Origin: Candidatus Obscuribacterales bacterium
GTDB lineage: Bacteria > Cyanobacteriota > Vampirovibrionia > Obscuribacterales > Obscuribacteraceae
Length of the DNA: 64,000 nt
Direction of reading: 5' to 3'
NCBI GenBank assembly: GCA_020050835.1
Contig: JAGVKB010000086.1
Location: 1-64,000, forward strand
Positions within the stretch are counted from its first letter, which is position 1, and every line of letters starts with the position of its first letter. Both the position numbers and the translations under genes were made by a program. The notes under the pieces were generated by a model. That model was given only the letters and a program-made list of their open reading frames with translations. It ran no database searches and was not told the DNA's origin. Shown here in pieces: positions 1 through 15,000 of this stretch.

Positions 1-3000
1 GGCAGCACTGGCGGTGCTGGCGACAGAGCCGTTGTTGCGGAAGGTGCCGCCGGTAGGAAGATTGACAGTGAGGACACTGCTTGGGTTCAGGGTTACACCC
101 TGGTCTATCTGGAAAGTAGAGACCGAAGGCGAGAAGGTCAGAGCATTAGAATTAATGGTAATCACTGTCTCTGGTATCGTCTCGCCTGACGATACTGCGA
201 ATTCCATAAGTGAGCTGTTATCACCGACAGTTGCAGTTCCGTTGGCTATGGTGATAATTGCAGCGCCGGGCGATGAGCCTGACTGAATACCGGTGACTAT
301 TGAAGTTTCTAGCACTAGGTTGCCACCAGCGACGATTGTTTGGTCCAGTCCATCAGCCAACGAAAGACTTGTTGGTGCCGTTAGAACAACTGAATTGGTC
401 GAACCTGGATCGATCGAACCGCCGGAACCGGTCCATGTTAACGTATTGGGACTTTGTACGGAGATTGTGTCAGCTGATGTAGCTGTGCCGGTGTAAGAGA
501 TTGATCCTGTGTTAGTAAAAGCTCCTCCATTGACATCAATTGATATGAACATATTGCTGGTCAAAGTGCCATTATTGGTGAAATCAACAGGGTCGACATC
601 GAAGGTACCGCTGGCGGGACCCTGGGCTGAAACCGTCGTTGCAGGATCGATGGTTACGGCCGTAGTGGCAGACACTTTAAGCGATCCTCCATCCAGATTC
701 AGCTTTCCATTAGTGACTCCAGGCAACGTGGTGGTTCCAAATTGAATCGAGCCAGTGGTAGTAGCGCCAGGTTGGATGAATATGTCGCCACTGGCTGTCA
801 ATCCACCTGTGACTAACCCACTCGTACCGGTATCACCAGTAACTCCGACTAATATGATTGGCGTTTGAATCGCAACGGTTCCGTTTCCGTCAATATGGAG
901 GTTTGAGTCGTCTGCAAAGCTGATACTCGTGGTGGCTGCGATAAGGGTGTTTCCGTCAGTGCCAGCCACTTGAATGTGTCCATCACCTACTAGATTCAGC
1001 GCTCCGTCGCTTTCAATGGAAATTACAGTTGCCGGACTACCCGGTACCAGGTCTGAAGCCACTGTTCCAGAATTGTTGAATACTCCATCATCTGCTAGCT
1101 CCAGCGAAATACTGCCAGACGTCCGGAGGGTTACTCCCGAATTTAGCTGGAAGCTGAGGTCGTTTGTATTAGTTGACGGGTAGGGAGAATTAGAGAGGGA
1201 TGAGGCATTGATAGCAATCGTTGTGGTGGTTCCTGAGCCACCAGTGCCCATGGCTATCTCGAGGCTGCCTCCTGAAGTTCCGCTATTCAAGATTGCGGAG
1301 CCGTTGGTCACTGCGATTGTGGCTGTGCTGTCGTCATTAGTTCCAATAAGGAGTGGGGTTGCGATTACCAGATTGGCCGCACCGGTGCCGCCCGTATTGC
1401 TGACAGTTTGACTCAAATTGTTGCCCAGCCTTAGTTGAGTGTCGGTAGAGATCAATACTGTGTGACCATCACCCGGATCGAATACGCCTCCAGTTCCTGC
1501 GATGGTCAGTTGACCAAGACCATTAGCAATAATAGTGGTTTCCTCAACTGCCTCGGTGCTGGCAATCGTTCCGTTGTTGGTTAGGGTGCTGGCGTCTGGA
1601 ATGTCGAAGTGAAATACTCGGCTAGAGCTCAAAGTGACGTTGCTGTCGATGGTAATGTTGGGAATTCCGCTAGCAAACTGAATGGAATTGGCATCCAAGA
1701 ACATTGTGGTGGCAGGAGTGTCGGGGTTGAGATCGTTGTTTATGGAGAAATTGAGGTTTTCATTGGCTACCCCAATTGTCATTGTTCCAGCCGTTATAGA
1801 CAGGCTCGCAACTCCCGGGTCAGAGTCAGTTCCAACGCCGTAAATAATTGGAGTGCCGATATTTAAATTGCCGGACGTAATCGTTTGAATCATTCCGTCA
1901 GCCAGTGTGACAGAATCAGGTGCATTGATCTTGACTGTATTGGCAGCGCCCGCACCAGCTCCCTGTGCAGACCACTCACCAATGCCAGCCCAGATCATGC
2001 TGCCCGGAGTATTAATCGTTATTGAATCTATACCGGAAGGAGCGCCTGTATACTCAACCCTGCCATTGTTGGTCAAAGTAGAACCGTCGGTCAGGTTCAT
2101 CGTGATCAAGTTATCACTGGAGACTACGTACAAGGGATCAATAGTAATTCCATTGCCAGACATCACAACCGGCGCCCCATTCAAAGTAAGGAATGGATCC
2201 ATGAATATAATAATGCCGCCGCCAAGCTCTCCTGGACCGATGTGAAGCAACCCGGACGAGCTGATGTTGAAGGTGCCGCCATCTGCGATGATTGTGGGTG
2301 GAGTAACGATTGGCGTGTTCGGTGCAATTGTCAAACCGCCAAGCGGGGATCTGATGTCAAAATCGCCGCCGCCGGTCGTGGTGTATGAAATGCCATCTTC
2401 AAGTACAAGTAAGTTGTCTCCCGTACCTGTAAACTGGACCACGGTGCTGCCCGCATTGGTCTGTGCAAATGCACCTGTTCCTTCCAGCATCATTCCGTTG
2501 CTGCTCGTTTGAATTACAATTGAATCGCCGGTGGCACTGCTGGAGATTGTTCCGTTATGGATAAAGGTGCCATCTGTATCCAGGGTGAACGTAATAGAGT
2601 TATCAGAAGAAAGGGTAGTGCCCGTATTGATTTGAACGTTGGCAGGTGCGGCTACGAATGGAGTGGCGCTTGTGGTAACAACCGGTGCACCATTAAACGA
2701 GAGGATTGACGAACCCGTCGATGATCCAATGACTAGCGTCTCTCCTGGGTTCGCCAATATATAGGATGTTCCGGAAGTAGCGGAGAATGTCGAAGTTCCG
2801 CCATTGCCCTGCAGAATTGTTGTAGCTAGCAGTATTAAGGATCCACTGCTCAGCGTTTGAGCAAGCCCGGAGTCCAAAGTAACTGTACTGCCACTAATTT
2901 GCACTGCATTTCCAGCACCAGGATCAAGCGAACCGGTCGTGCCAGCCAATGTAATGACACCGGCACCGGACGCCGATATATTAATGGACGTATCCGGGCC

Positions 3001-6000
3001 CGAGGCTGTGGAAGTTATGGTTCCGTTGTTAGTAACTGTTCCGTTGTTTCCAATAGTGAGGTTAATAGTGTTATCTGAAGACAATGTTGTATCTAGATCA
3101 ATCTGCAAATTGCTTGGCACTGCCACAGACGGAGTGCCTGAGTATGTAGTCACGACCTGTGCGCCATTGAAAGCTAGTGTCGAGCTTCCGGATGAAGTCC
3201 CAATCTCGAACGTACCGGAACCACTCCGCGATAGGATGTACCTGCTGCCGGTCGTTGTATTGAATGTCGATGTGCCGCCGTTGCCCTGAAGGAGCGGAGT
3301 GCGAATCAAGAGTGAATCACCATCGAAAGTTTGGCTTAATGCCGCATCTAGGGTAACTGATGTCGATCCCGAGACTTCGATGAATTCGCTTGATCTGACA
3401 ACCATGGTGCCTGTTCCTGCCAACGTCACCGCTTGACCACTGATGACTATTTTGGGGAATAAAGGATTAAAAGTTGCATTCAGGTTTGCGGTGATGGTGC
3501 TGTTGTTCGTAACAGTACCTGTCGGCTTGCTGAGTAGTATCCATGTGTAACCATCAGTAATCACCGCGGTCGAATCGATCGTGACATCGGATGCACGAAG
3601 GGTCAGACCTGGTCCTGTGGTGCTTACTGTATTGCTAATTGTTAGATGCGCATTTTGCACGTTTATGCTGATGCCAGACCCCGAACCTGGCGAACCGCCC
3701 GATGTGACGTCGCCTGTAATGCCATTGACTGTTTCGCTGGAGTTTATCTTGAACGATGTTGCTCCGCCCAGGCTATTTGCTGCTATGTCAATTTGCAGAC
3801 CGGTGGTCGTGATAGACCCATCCACGAAGAGATTGTTTCCCGCAGAAACAAACACTCCTCCTTCACCAGTGCCAGTTTCAATATTACCGGTGGCAGCTGC
3901 AGTATTTGTCAGTGTGGAAGCTACGTCAAAGTTGATGTAACCGGGTGATGTTGGAAGCCCGTCTAACAACACGAGATTTCCACCGATCAATGTTGGTTGA
4001 GTTGTACGGATGAAGATGCTGCCGAGCTCAGAGTAAACATCACCGAGTGATATGGCATTGCTTCCTGCGGTTGGAGATGTTCTGCCTCCTGCCAAGATTG
4101 TGACCCCGTAGTTGCCATCTGCAGTGACGCCGGAGCCTGGACCTGGTAGCGATACTGTTCCGGAGGTAGCGGCAGTTCCACCGAACGCGGCTAGCGTCAT
4201 CGGGATCGCATAGGGAGAGTAAGTCAGTCCGGTCGCTGTGAGTGAATTGATCGGCTGAGCAGCGAAATCGATGCTGCCACCGCTTGTAGAGCCGCCTGTA
4301 ATAGTTAAGGAGGAATCAGAAGCAGAGACTGAGAAATTCGCTCCAGCTACGATTGTAACTGCGGCGCCATTGAGATCCACCGCATCTGAGCTGGAGATGT
4401 CATCTCTTGCCACCAATACTAGGTTTCCTGTGTCAGCATTCAGATTGCCACCGACAACTATATTGCCCTGAGCGTTCAAGGTGAGTGCAGCAGTAGCGGA
4501 CACTTCACCGGTCACGGTCAGGTCAGTAGAGTTGTTGAGCTGGAAGTTTGCACCGGTCGATGCTCCCAGCGACAGAATTCCGGTGTTCGTGATGTAAACA
4601 TTACCCTGGGTGTTTGCGGTGAGAGTACCTGTTGTTGTGCCAAGCGCGGCATTCGCTAGCCCGATACTTCCTGTGCCGGCACCGGGAGTCCCACCGAAGT
4701 CGGAAGAGAGATGCAGCACTAAGGCTGCAACTGTTCCAGGTCCTACTATGGAGCCATTATTGGTGGTCGACAGTGTCATTGTGTCGTCGGTCGAAAGCAG
4801 AGTGTCGGCATTGACTTGAATATTGTCCGGTTGAGCGATGGAAGGTGTTGTGCTCATTGTCGAAACCGGCGCTCCATTGAATTCCAGTGTCGAGCTGCCC
4901 GACGTGCTGCCGATCTCCAGCAGTCCACCAGGATTCGAGAGAAAATAACCTGTGCCTGCAGTACTGCTGAAGGTGGAGGTGCCGCCATTTCCTTGCAGCA
5001 ATGGCGTTGTGATGAGTAGCTTCCCGCTGTTTAGATCCTGGGTCATGCCGGCGTCAAGTGTGATTGAATCTGCGGCGGTAAATAGAACTGCCTTGCCGGT
5101 TCCTGGGTCTAAGTTTCCATCTGTCCCAGCCACAGTCATCGAAGTATTGCCCGTAACTGTAATGGTTGTGGCTGGACCGGTAGCGGTTGATTGAATGAGT
5201 CCGTTGTTCGTAATCGTGCCGCCATCTACCGTTATGAAGATCGGCATGTTGCTTGTGATCGTTCCATTGTTGATTACATCTATCGGGTCGACATCAAATG
5301 TGCCGTTAGACGGACCTTGAGCCGACAATGTAGTCGCCAATGCGACTGAAACTTCTTCATCTGCGGAAATCTTGACGGACCCGCCATTGAAATTGATTTG
5401 TCCGCTCGAAATTCCAGCCAAGCTGGTGGTCGCAAACTCCAATGCACCGGTTGTATCCACGCCGGGTTGCAGAGAAATCAGACTGCTGGCTGTCAATCCG
5501 CCGCTTACGGCGCCAGCTGTGCCAGTGTCGCCTGTAACACCGACATTAACGACTGGAGTTTGAAGTCCGACTGTACCTCCACCGTCAATATGCAGGTTGG
5601 AATTGTCAGCGAAATTGATGCTGGTTGACGCAGCAAAGACCGTTGCTGCGTTAGCGTTGCCAACCTCAATGCTCCCGGTGCCCAGCAGGTTGAGCTCACC
5701 GCCGGCTTCGACGAGTACTTCTGTAGTTGCCGAACCGGGTGTCGCAGTAGACTTCAATTTGCCGGCATTGTCGAATGTTCCAGCATCTCCCAGGTGCAGC
5801 GACACTAAACCCGATGTTTGCAGAGTGACTCCGGAGTTAATCGCAAAACCGAGGTCTGCATCATTGGTTGCCGGGAAAGGAGAATTAGTCAATGAACTTG
5901 CTTCGATTGAAATAGTAGTTGCAGTTCCAGCGCCACCGGTACCCAGTGCTACTTCAACATTGCCGGATGAGGTGCCGCTGTTGAGAATTGCTGAGCCATT

Positions 6001-9000
6001 GCTGACAGACAGGGTAGCTGTGCTGTCATCGTTTGTGCCGATCAAGAGCGGGGTTGTAATGACCAGATTGGCAGTTCCAGTACCACCTGCGTTACTGATT
6101 GTTTGACTCAAGCTGTTGCCCAAAGTTATCTGGGTGGCGCTTGAAATCCACACATTATGAGTATCTCCCGGATCGATAACTCCACCGATGCCGGCAAACG
6201 TGAATGCGCCTAACCCATTAATTATGATTGTGGTTTCTTCTGTGGGCTCCAGACTGGAAATGGTGCCATTGTTTGTCAATATGCTTCCATCCGGAATGTC
6301 AAAGTGGAGCACTCTTGCTGAGCTTAAGGTTACATTGCTGTCGATCGTTATGTTTGGAATATCTTCTGCAAATTGAATGGAATCGGCATCAAGGAAGATT
6401 GTCGTGGACGGGGTGTCCGGGTTTAGAGTGTTGTTGATTGAGAAATTGAGATTTTGCGCGGCAACTCCGATTGTCATGTAACCAGCCGAAATGGCTAGGC
6501 TTGCGAGTCCCGGGTCAGAGTCTGTTCCAACGCCATAAACTATCGGAGTGGCAACGTTGAGATTGCCGGAAGTTACTGTTTGCGACATGAGGTGCGCAAG
6601 CGTTACGCTGTCGGGTGCATTTACTAGCACAGTGTTGCTGGTTCCAACTCCTGCACCTTGTGCAGACCACTCACCAACGCCTGCCCAGACCATGCTGCCT
6701 GGAGTATTGACTGTAATAGAGTCTATGCCGGATGGAGCTCCGGTGTACTCAACTCTTCCGTTGTTAGTCAAAGTAGAACCGTCAGTCAAGTTCATCGTGA
6801 TCAAGTTGTCACTAGAGACTACGTACAGGGGATCTATGGTGATTCCATTGCCAGACATGTTGACTGGAGCTCCGTTGAGTGTCAGATAAGGGTCAACGAA
6901 GACCATAAACGCAATAACGATGCCACCATCATCATCTCCTCCTCCTCCCAGTTCAGCCGGTCCTATATGCAAGAGTCCAGACGAGCTTATGTTGAAGGAA
7001 CCACCATCGGCCACCACAGTTGGCGGTGAAACCGTCTGTGTATTTGGTGCTATGGTGATTCCGCCGAACGGAGATCTGATATCGAAATTGCCACTACCAA
7101 ATGTTGAATAAGCAATGTTCTCTTCCAGAACCAGGATATTGTCGCCTGAGCCGGTGACTTGTACCACGGTGGTGCCTGGCGTAGAATTCGTTTGTACGAA
7201 AGACCCTGTGCCCCTAAGCTCAAGTCCGTTGCCTGGAGTCTGAATGACAATGGAGTCATCTGTGGCACCGCTGCTGATAGTTCCATAATGAGCGAACGAT
7301 CCTTCATCCGCAAGCGTGATAATTATTTGTCCTGAGGATTGGAGCGTCACTCCTGCGTTTACTCTAAAGCTCTCATCATTTTGATTGAAAACTGACGTTG
7401 GGTTGTTGTTAACTTCACTGGCATTGATAGTGATGTTGGTAGTGCTTCCACCGGAGCCAACCGATAGCTCCAAGTTTCCGCCCGAACTACCACTGTTCAG
7501 TTGCGCCGTGCCGTTGGCAACTGTGATAACGGCGGTGCTATCATCGCTAGTTCCGATCAGGAAAGGAGTTAGTATTGCCAGATTGGCTATATCGACTCCA
7601 CCATTCGTGGAGATCGTCTGGCTGAGCTGGTTGCCGAGTGTAATCGAGTCCAAGGCGCTGAATTGCACTGTATTGGACGCACCCGGGTCGAATAGTCCAC
7701 TCTGACCGGCTAAAGTCCATTGGCCGAAATTGTCTACCAGAATTGTCGTATCGAACGAATTGGTTCCTGTATAGACAATCGACCCGTTGTTCGTTAAGGT
7801 TCCACCCGATCCCGGTTGGAAGGTCATATAGTTATCTGCCGATAGCCGATTGGTTCCCGCAATCGTAATGTCAGAGGCGCTTGCATATAATGGCGCTCCA
7901 GTGAACGTTAAATAGCGATTCGCAAAACTACCGACGGTAATTGACGTATCAGCTGTGAGGTAGATCGTTCCCCCAGATGCAACTATTGAGGGAGTGTCAG
8001 CAGTTTGACCTTGCAGGAATAGGTAGTAACCTCGGAAGACGGTATCCCCACCACCAAGCATTTCGTAGGACATGCCATTTTCAAACCTGAAAGTACCGCC
8101 ATTTGTCATTTCGAACACTGTGGTGCCGGCATTTTCTTGATTGAATGAACCGTTTCCTGCCAGCCTTAGTATGCCAGTGTTTGCTTGTATTACTATTGAT
8201 TCAGAATATTCAGTCGTCCTGATTTCTCCTGAATTAGTCAAGAGAGCTGTGGTCGACGGAGTACTAAGATTGAAGTCGAATTTGATTTGATGATCGCTGG
8301 CGAGAGTAACGCTGGAATCAACGGTGGCATCGGCATTGTTAATTGTAACTGTGACGTTGCCGCCATTTAGATTGATAGCGTTAGCCGAGCCTTCGAAGGT
8401 GATGTCCTCAGCTGGTGCGATAGTAAACTGGGGCGCGTTTAACGTGACGTCAGTGCTTGGCGGAGCAACGATCGAGAGATTTCCGGTGTCATTGCCGATG
8501 CGCAAGGGGCCGGTGCTTGTGTAGCTGGTTCCATCCGCAAATTCGATCGAACCGGCCATATCGATTAATTGGAAGACCGTTTCGCCGTCGTTGACCTGGG
8601 TGAAAGTGCCGCTACCAGCCATGGTGAGCAAACCAGTGTTGCTTTGAACTACGATGACCGACGAGCCGGTAGCGGTGCTTTGTACAAACCCATCAAAATC
8701 GAACACTCCACCATTTGCATTGAAGGTTATCGTGTTATCAGACTCGACATGATCTGTCGCACCGATTTCGATGCCTTCTGCGGCTGTCATTATTACGGGG
8801 GCACCGTTGAGCACTAGATAGTTCCCCGTTGGACCGCCGCCACCGCCAGCTCCGATGTAGAGTTCACCTGGAGTGTCGACTCTTATTGCAGTACCGTTGG
8901 TCGCGGTAATAGCTGCCGGTGTTTCGTTCTCAGGTATATTGAGGTTCAAGTCTCCAGTGAGAGCTCGTATACGAGTAGTGCCAGTGCCATCGACAGTATA

Positions 9001-12000
9001 GGAGACATTGTTCTCCAGTTGAATCGTGGCTTCGGTTGTCACTTGGAAGACCGTATCGCCACCGTTTACCTGTGTAAATTGGCCAACACCGGCAAGATTC
9101 ATTTGATCGCCGGTTGTTTGGACTACTATTGACTCACCGGTGCCGCTTGCCTGGATGTTTCCGTTGTTTTCGAAAGTCGAGCCATCGGTCAAATCTATTA
9201 CTACTCGGTCTCCGACTGTAATTGACCCGGTGGATTGTACGCCAATGCTAGTAGTCCCTCCGTTGTGGAGGAAAATGGTTCCGGTAGCATCACTTGCTCT
9301 CAAGGCTCCAACTACGAATACAGAGTTGGTTGTTGCCGTCAAGCTGAGCATATAACCGGAGGCATTGGGATCAGACGCGGTGGCATCCAGAGCTCCTAGA
9401 TTTAGCGCTCCTGTAGCAGTGCTGATTGTAGCTGTGCCGACAGATCCAGTGACAACAGCATCAATCGATGCCGCTGCTATCTGAATATCTTCCGAGCCGC
9501 CGTGCAGGGCTAAGTTGCCCAATCCGGCGTTTGCGCTCCAGGTTGCTCCTGCCGATGTGAAGGCGCCTGGATTGTCAGTATTTATACTGATATCGTCCGA
9601 TGTGGACGTCATTGTTCCGGTGCTCGTTAGCAACGGTGTATTCAAAGTGATCGTTCCGCCGGTGACGTTGGCGACAATGATGTCATCACCCGATCCAGTT
9701 CCGCTTGTCAGAATTACGTCTCCACCGGTATCAGATGAACTTGCTACTGTGCTGCTGACATTGCTGGAGCCAATATTCACGTCTCCTGTAGTAGAAGTGA
9801 GCTGAATCTTGCCTCCATCGCCTCCACCTGCTCCGCCGTTGGCTTCGACGCCTCCAACAATTACTACGTCATTTGTAGCTTGAACCTTGATTTCAGCACC
9901 GTTACCGTCTCCATTTAATGCTGATGCGGTTATGCCTGGAAGACTCGTAGAACCGATCGTGGCGGTTTCACCCGAGATGACGGTGACTTTACCTGCGTTA
10001 CCGCCGTCCCAGCCACCTTGACTGTTAATAGTTGTAGCGATGTTGATGTCTTCTCCGGCTTGCAGATCTACCTCACCGCCGTTTCCAATTCCTGATAGCG
10101 GTCCTGTTGGTCCACCGGTCGTAACTCCCCAAGCTGAGCTACCTACTTGTTGTATGTCGATGCTGCCTGGCACGTGCACTGTAATCTTGCCGCCGCCACC
10201 AGATTCAATGCCCCCCCAGGTGGAGATACCGGCGTCGCTGGCACTGAAGATTACGAGTTTGCCGACCAGCCCTTCATTGATTATCGAAACTTCACCGCCT
10301 GTGCCGCTTCCGGCTCCTACCGCAGCTATGCTGCCATTCAGCAAGGTATCGTCACCGATAGTCACAGCGTCGCCTGCGGTGATGTGCACGAAACCAGCAT
10401 TTCCGTTAGGACCGGCTGTTGCTGGGACAAATGCGGATGAGGAGATCGAGGTGACTGTGATCGGTCCGAATTCGGCAGTAAGCGTGATGTCGCCGCCATC
10501 ACCGGAGAGATTTGTTGTGGCGCTGCCACCGGTTGCATCGACAGTGGTAGCAGTGATACCGTCCGGCGCGATAACGGAGATGTTTCCGCTTCCATCTCCA
10601 AACAGTGAGCGTGAATCCAAATTGCTCAACTGAGCCGAACCAAATGTAGTCTCAGCGTAGATAATACCTCCTATTCCACCCTCTGGTCCGCCCGTGGATA
10701 GCAGGCTGCCTATACTAAGTCCGGAATTTGCATCAAGTGTTATGCCGCCACCATTGCCATTGCGCAGTGCGCGAGTGTCAATTGCGCCGGTAAAGGTAAC
10801 TGTGTCGCCCGTACTAGTCGCAGACACTGCACCACCATTGCCATCGAAGCTGTTGTATGTAGCGCTGAAATAGCCGGTTTGGGAGATTATCGTAGAACCT
10901 GTGACTGCGCCGCCGGCAAGCAGAGTCACTGCGCCTGCATTGTTACCCGGACCTTGCGTGCCGTAAGAAGAGGTATTGATAGCGTTTGTCACGTTGAGTG
11001 TCGAGCCGGCCGTTATGTTGACGGATGAGCCGGTGACGCTGGTTGCGTTCAGTACGCAGCAGCAGCCGTTGCAGAAATCGAATCCTCCGGCAACACCATT
11101 AACTTCTTGAATATTGACCGCGTTTCCCGATGTAATGTTTATACCGGAAAGACTCGAGATCGTGTCAGCAATCGTGCCTGCATTTCCTTGTGACCATACA
11201 CTATTGGTTACCCTATCCAGGACTATGTCATCTGTTGTGTCGGTTCCTGTGCTGATTAATGTAATAGCACCGCTGTTGCCTGAGTTATTTGCTTTGGCTG
11301 ATACTTCACCGTTATATATATGAATGCCATTTACCGCCTCGACATGGATGAATCCAGCGTCGGCCGGTCCAAATTGACCGTTGGACGAGCTATCGATACC
11401 TCCGTCAATGCTGATAAAGCAGTCACTGCAGGGTCCGCCATCGCCAGTAGTAATTATGACATTGCCTCCGCCGTTGCCTCCGCTTGAACCTACGTGGCCG
11501 CAACAGGGGAAGTCTCCGGTCAGTCCGGTTGAAATTGCGCCGTTGTCAGTGTGAAGTGTGACATTGTTACCTGTGCCAGTGCTAGACGCGGTGCTTTCAA
11601 TCCAGTTGCGAACGGAAATTCCGCTTACTGCATCAATACTAATTTCTCCTGATGTTCCGCTGTTGTTACCGACTGGCACCCGTCCGAATGCATGTGATTG
11701 AACAGCACCTGTACTGGTATAGGAAGAATCAGTAGTAATCATTATGTCTCCACCGTCGCCAGTGCTGTTACCACCATTAGCGTCAATTCCGGCTGTCGTA
11801 ATGTCGCCGGGAGCGTTCAGTGTGACATTGCCGGAGCTGCCCACCGAACTTGCCGAAAAGTCGCTGGAAGCGGAGGCTCTGATTGTGTCTGTGTCAATGG
11901 TTCCTGTGATTGCAGTTATCGCAATATCTCCGCCGTCGCCACCAGATCCACCGCCGGTGGCTCCGAAGAATATCCGACGATTCGCAGCAGCGCTTGGCGT

Positions 12001-15000
12001 ACCAACCGAGTCGCCCACAGTGACTGAAATGTCGCCGCCGTTGCCGGCATTTGGTGCAAGTCCGTTTCTAGCGGATGATTCAATTGGTCCATAGCCAAGC
12101 AACGAGCCGTTTGTCGAATCGATGGTGATATCGCCACCGTCTCCACCGGCATAGCCGCCAAATGCGGCTAGGAATCCGAAATGCGAATCTAATCCGGTTG
12201 GCACACCAAGTGTAATATCATCAGCTGCATCAAGTGTAATCGCGCCCGCATTACCTATTTTGGTGACCGGATCATCAATCAAGTAGGCAGCGGAGGTGCG
12301 AATCCAGTTAAGGACAGTAAGTCCTCCATTCTCTGATGAGAGCAAGACGTCGCCGGCGTCGCCTAAGGTTGTTCCGCCTTGAGTATCAAGCCGGGTAACT
12401 GATACACCATCGTTGCCCTGAAGTGTTATCTTGCCTCCCTCGCCAATACCTCCGCGAGCATAAGCGGCGATAGAAGTAGAAAGCAAATTGACGGTGTCAT
12501 CAGTGAATTCAACAACACCAGCGGTAGAGGTTGCCGTTACATCTCCACCGTTACCTCCTGTGTAGCCGCCATTGGCCTTTATGTCGTAGCCGGTAATATC
12601 GTCGAGCGCTTGCAGTGCAATTGAGCCAGCATCGTTGCCGAGCCACTGACTCGAATTGGAAGATGAGTCCGGAGGATTTGCAGAGTCGCCGAATATGATG
12701 CCGCCAGATACTGAAGTAATTGAGATGTTTCCGCCGTTACCGCTGCCACCGTTCGATCCTCCGATTGCTTGTACGATTGGTGCGTTAAGGGTAGAGTCGC
12801 TGGAAATCGTGATCGAACCGGCGTTGTTTCCAGCTCCCTGATAGCCGTATGAGCTGCTTATGACGGAAAGAACATCGATGCCCGCAGTTTGCGATATCAA
12901 TGTAATGTCACCACCGCTGCCTGTCAGGCAGCAAGTGTAAGCGCCGCGTGCCCAGACATTGCCTACTGTGAGTGAGCCTCCGGCTGTGATTGAGATATCT
13001 CCTGCGTCATTCCGCCTTCCGCTGGACCCGTAAGCGGTCGTATCTATGTCATTTGAATTGGTCGTGACGTTTCCAGCTGCCTCAACTCTGATATTGCCAC
13101 CGGCTCCGGAGTTGAATGTGTCAGCGCTGGCAGAAGAAGTGAGCGAATTGGTAGTAACATTTCCCGCTGACGAGATATTCATTCCAAGTGCTCCGGCCAA
13201 CCCGTCAAAAATCGCTCCGGCATTTCCTGCATCGTAAACTCGATTAGATATTGTTCCGGTCAAGATGTCACCAGGAGTGTCATATGTAAGAAGAGTTATT
13301 GAAGCACCATTACCGGTATAGGCGTCGGCGTTGATGTCTCCGGTGGTGATGCCCGTAGCGGCACCAATGTTGATCACTCCGGCATTTCCCTGTCCGTAGG
13401 CTGAGGAGTTAACAGGGCCGTCTACTACAACAGATCCACCGGCGCCTAAAACGATCGAATGTCCACCGTAATTCGAGTTGCCGTTCGCAGTCAGAGCTCC
13501 AACCGTAATATCATTAACTGCGAGAATGGTAATAGAACCTGCATCGGACTGGTCAGTACTGAAATCCAAGGTCGAAGTAGTGATAGGATTGCTGCCACCA
13601 ATGCAGGAGCCGCAAGAAATGATGCTGACGCCACCACCTTGTGGATAACCGACGGTATAGATAGGTCCCGTGAATGTTATGTCGCCTGTGCCCGGTTGGG
13701 TATTGAGCGATACTGCGCCACCAAAACCGTCATTGCTAGAGGTATCTATCGTGCCATCGACAAGAATGTTGCCACCGGAACTCAATACTGTAAACGATCC
13801 GCCATTGCCGCCGGAGCCCAGTCCTGTCAAAGTTACGTCCTGGAACGAAGCACCACCTCGCAACGTATATATGAATACAGACCCAGCATCTGCCGCACCG
13901 CCTTCGGAATCTCCTGTAGTGCTAATATCTCCCACGAAATTCAGACCCGGTGTTTCTGTACCCTCAGCATAGAGGTTACTGCCATTGGTTGTAAGTCCAC
14001 TAATGGTGGTGATGCCGCTGTCTCGATTCGAAATTACTAGATATCCGCTGGAGTTTGTGATATTTAGCTGATTTCCCACTACTTGCGAATCAAAGCCGCC
14101 TGTGCTCAGGATGATTACAGCATTGCCGGCTGAACTGCCTGGAATGAGCTCCTGTTGAGCGCCTCCATGGTAATAGACGAGCACCCCGTGTGAATCAGTA
14201 AATGTACTGAGGGCTGGGCTCCCACCAATTGAAAGGGTGCCAAGGTCGTTTGAGTTGCTATAAATAAGTGCGTTGTTGCCATTCGGGTAGGATACGTTCA
14301 TTCCAGCTCCGGCTAGCGTGCTTCCTTGTCCAAAGACGATTGAACCGCTTGTCGCCGTTAAATTGAGATTACCACCAGGATCACTGGTACCTATCGTGCC
14401 ATCACCAACAGTGATAATGCTGCCGCCGGAAATCGTCAGGTCGTGGCCTTGGTTGTCAGTATTGCCAACCTTGATTGTGCTGGGATCACCGTTGCAGTTT
14501 CCGACATTTGTAACAACTATTGCTCCATCGTTACTGTCTGACAGTGTGAGATTGCCGTTCTGAGCTACGATGAAACCACCGAGATTAGAAACTCCAATTC
14601 CACCGCCGGTAGTGCTAACCGTCAATGAAGTTCCGGCAATGATACCCAATCCCGGTGCATCATTGCCGGAATTAGCAAGCCCTGCTCCTGAACCAGACAG
14701 CAAAATGGCTCCATTGACTGATGTAACTAAACCTCCAACGTTGCTCAATGCTACTGACGAGTCGTTGCCTGTGATGGTTAGGTTGTTAGTGGCCGACATT
14801 GTTCCACCCAAGTTGCTGACTGCAGTGCTGCCGAAGGGGCTATCATTTTGAATGATTATGTTCGTAGCCGAGATATCGCTGGAATTACTCGTCACATTGA
14901 GGTGCATAGATGCGGTATCCAGCGGTCGCGATACGGTGAAATCGCCGCCGGCCGTAACTGTTGAGTCAATGATAAACAGATTGGAACTGTTGAAGAGTAT

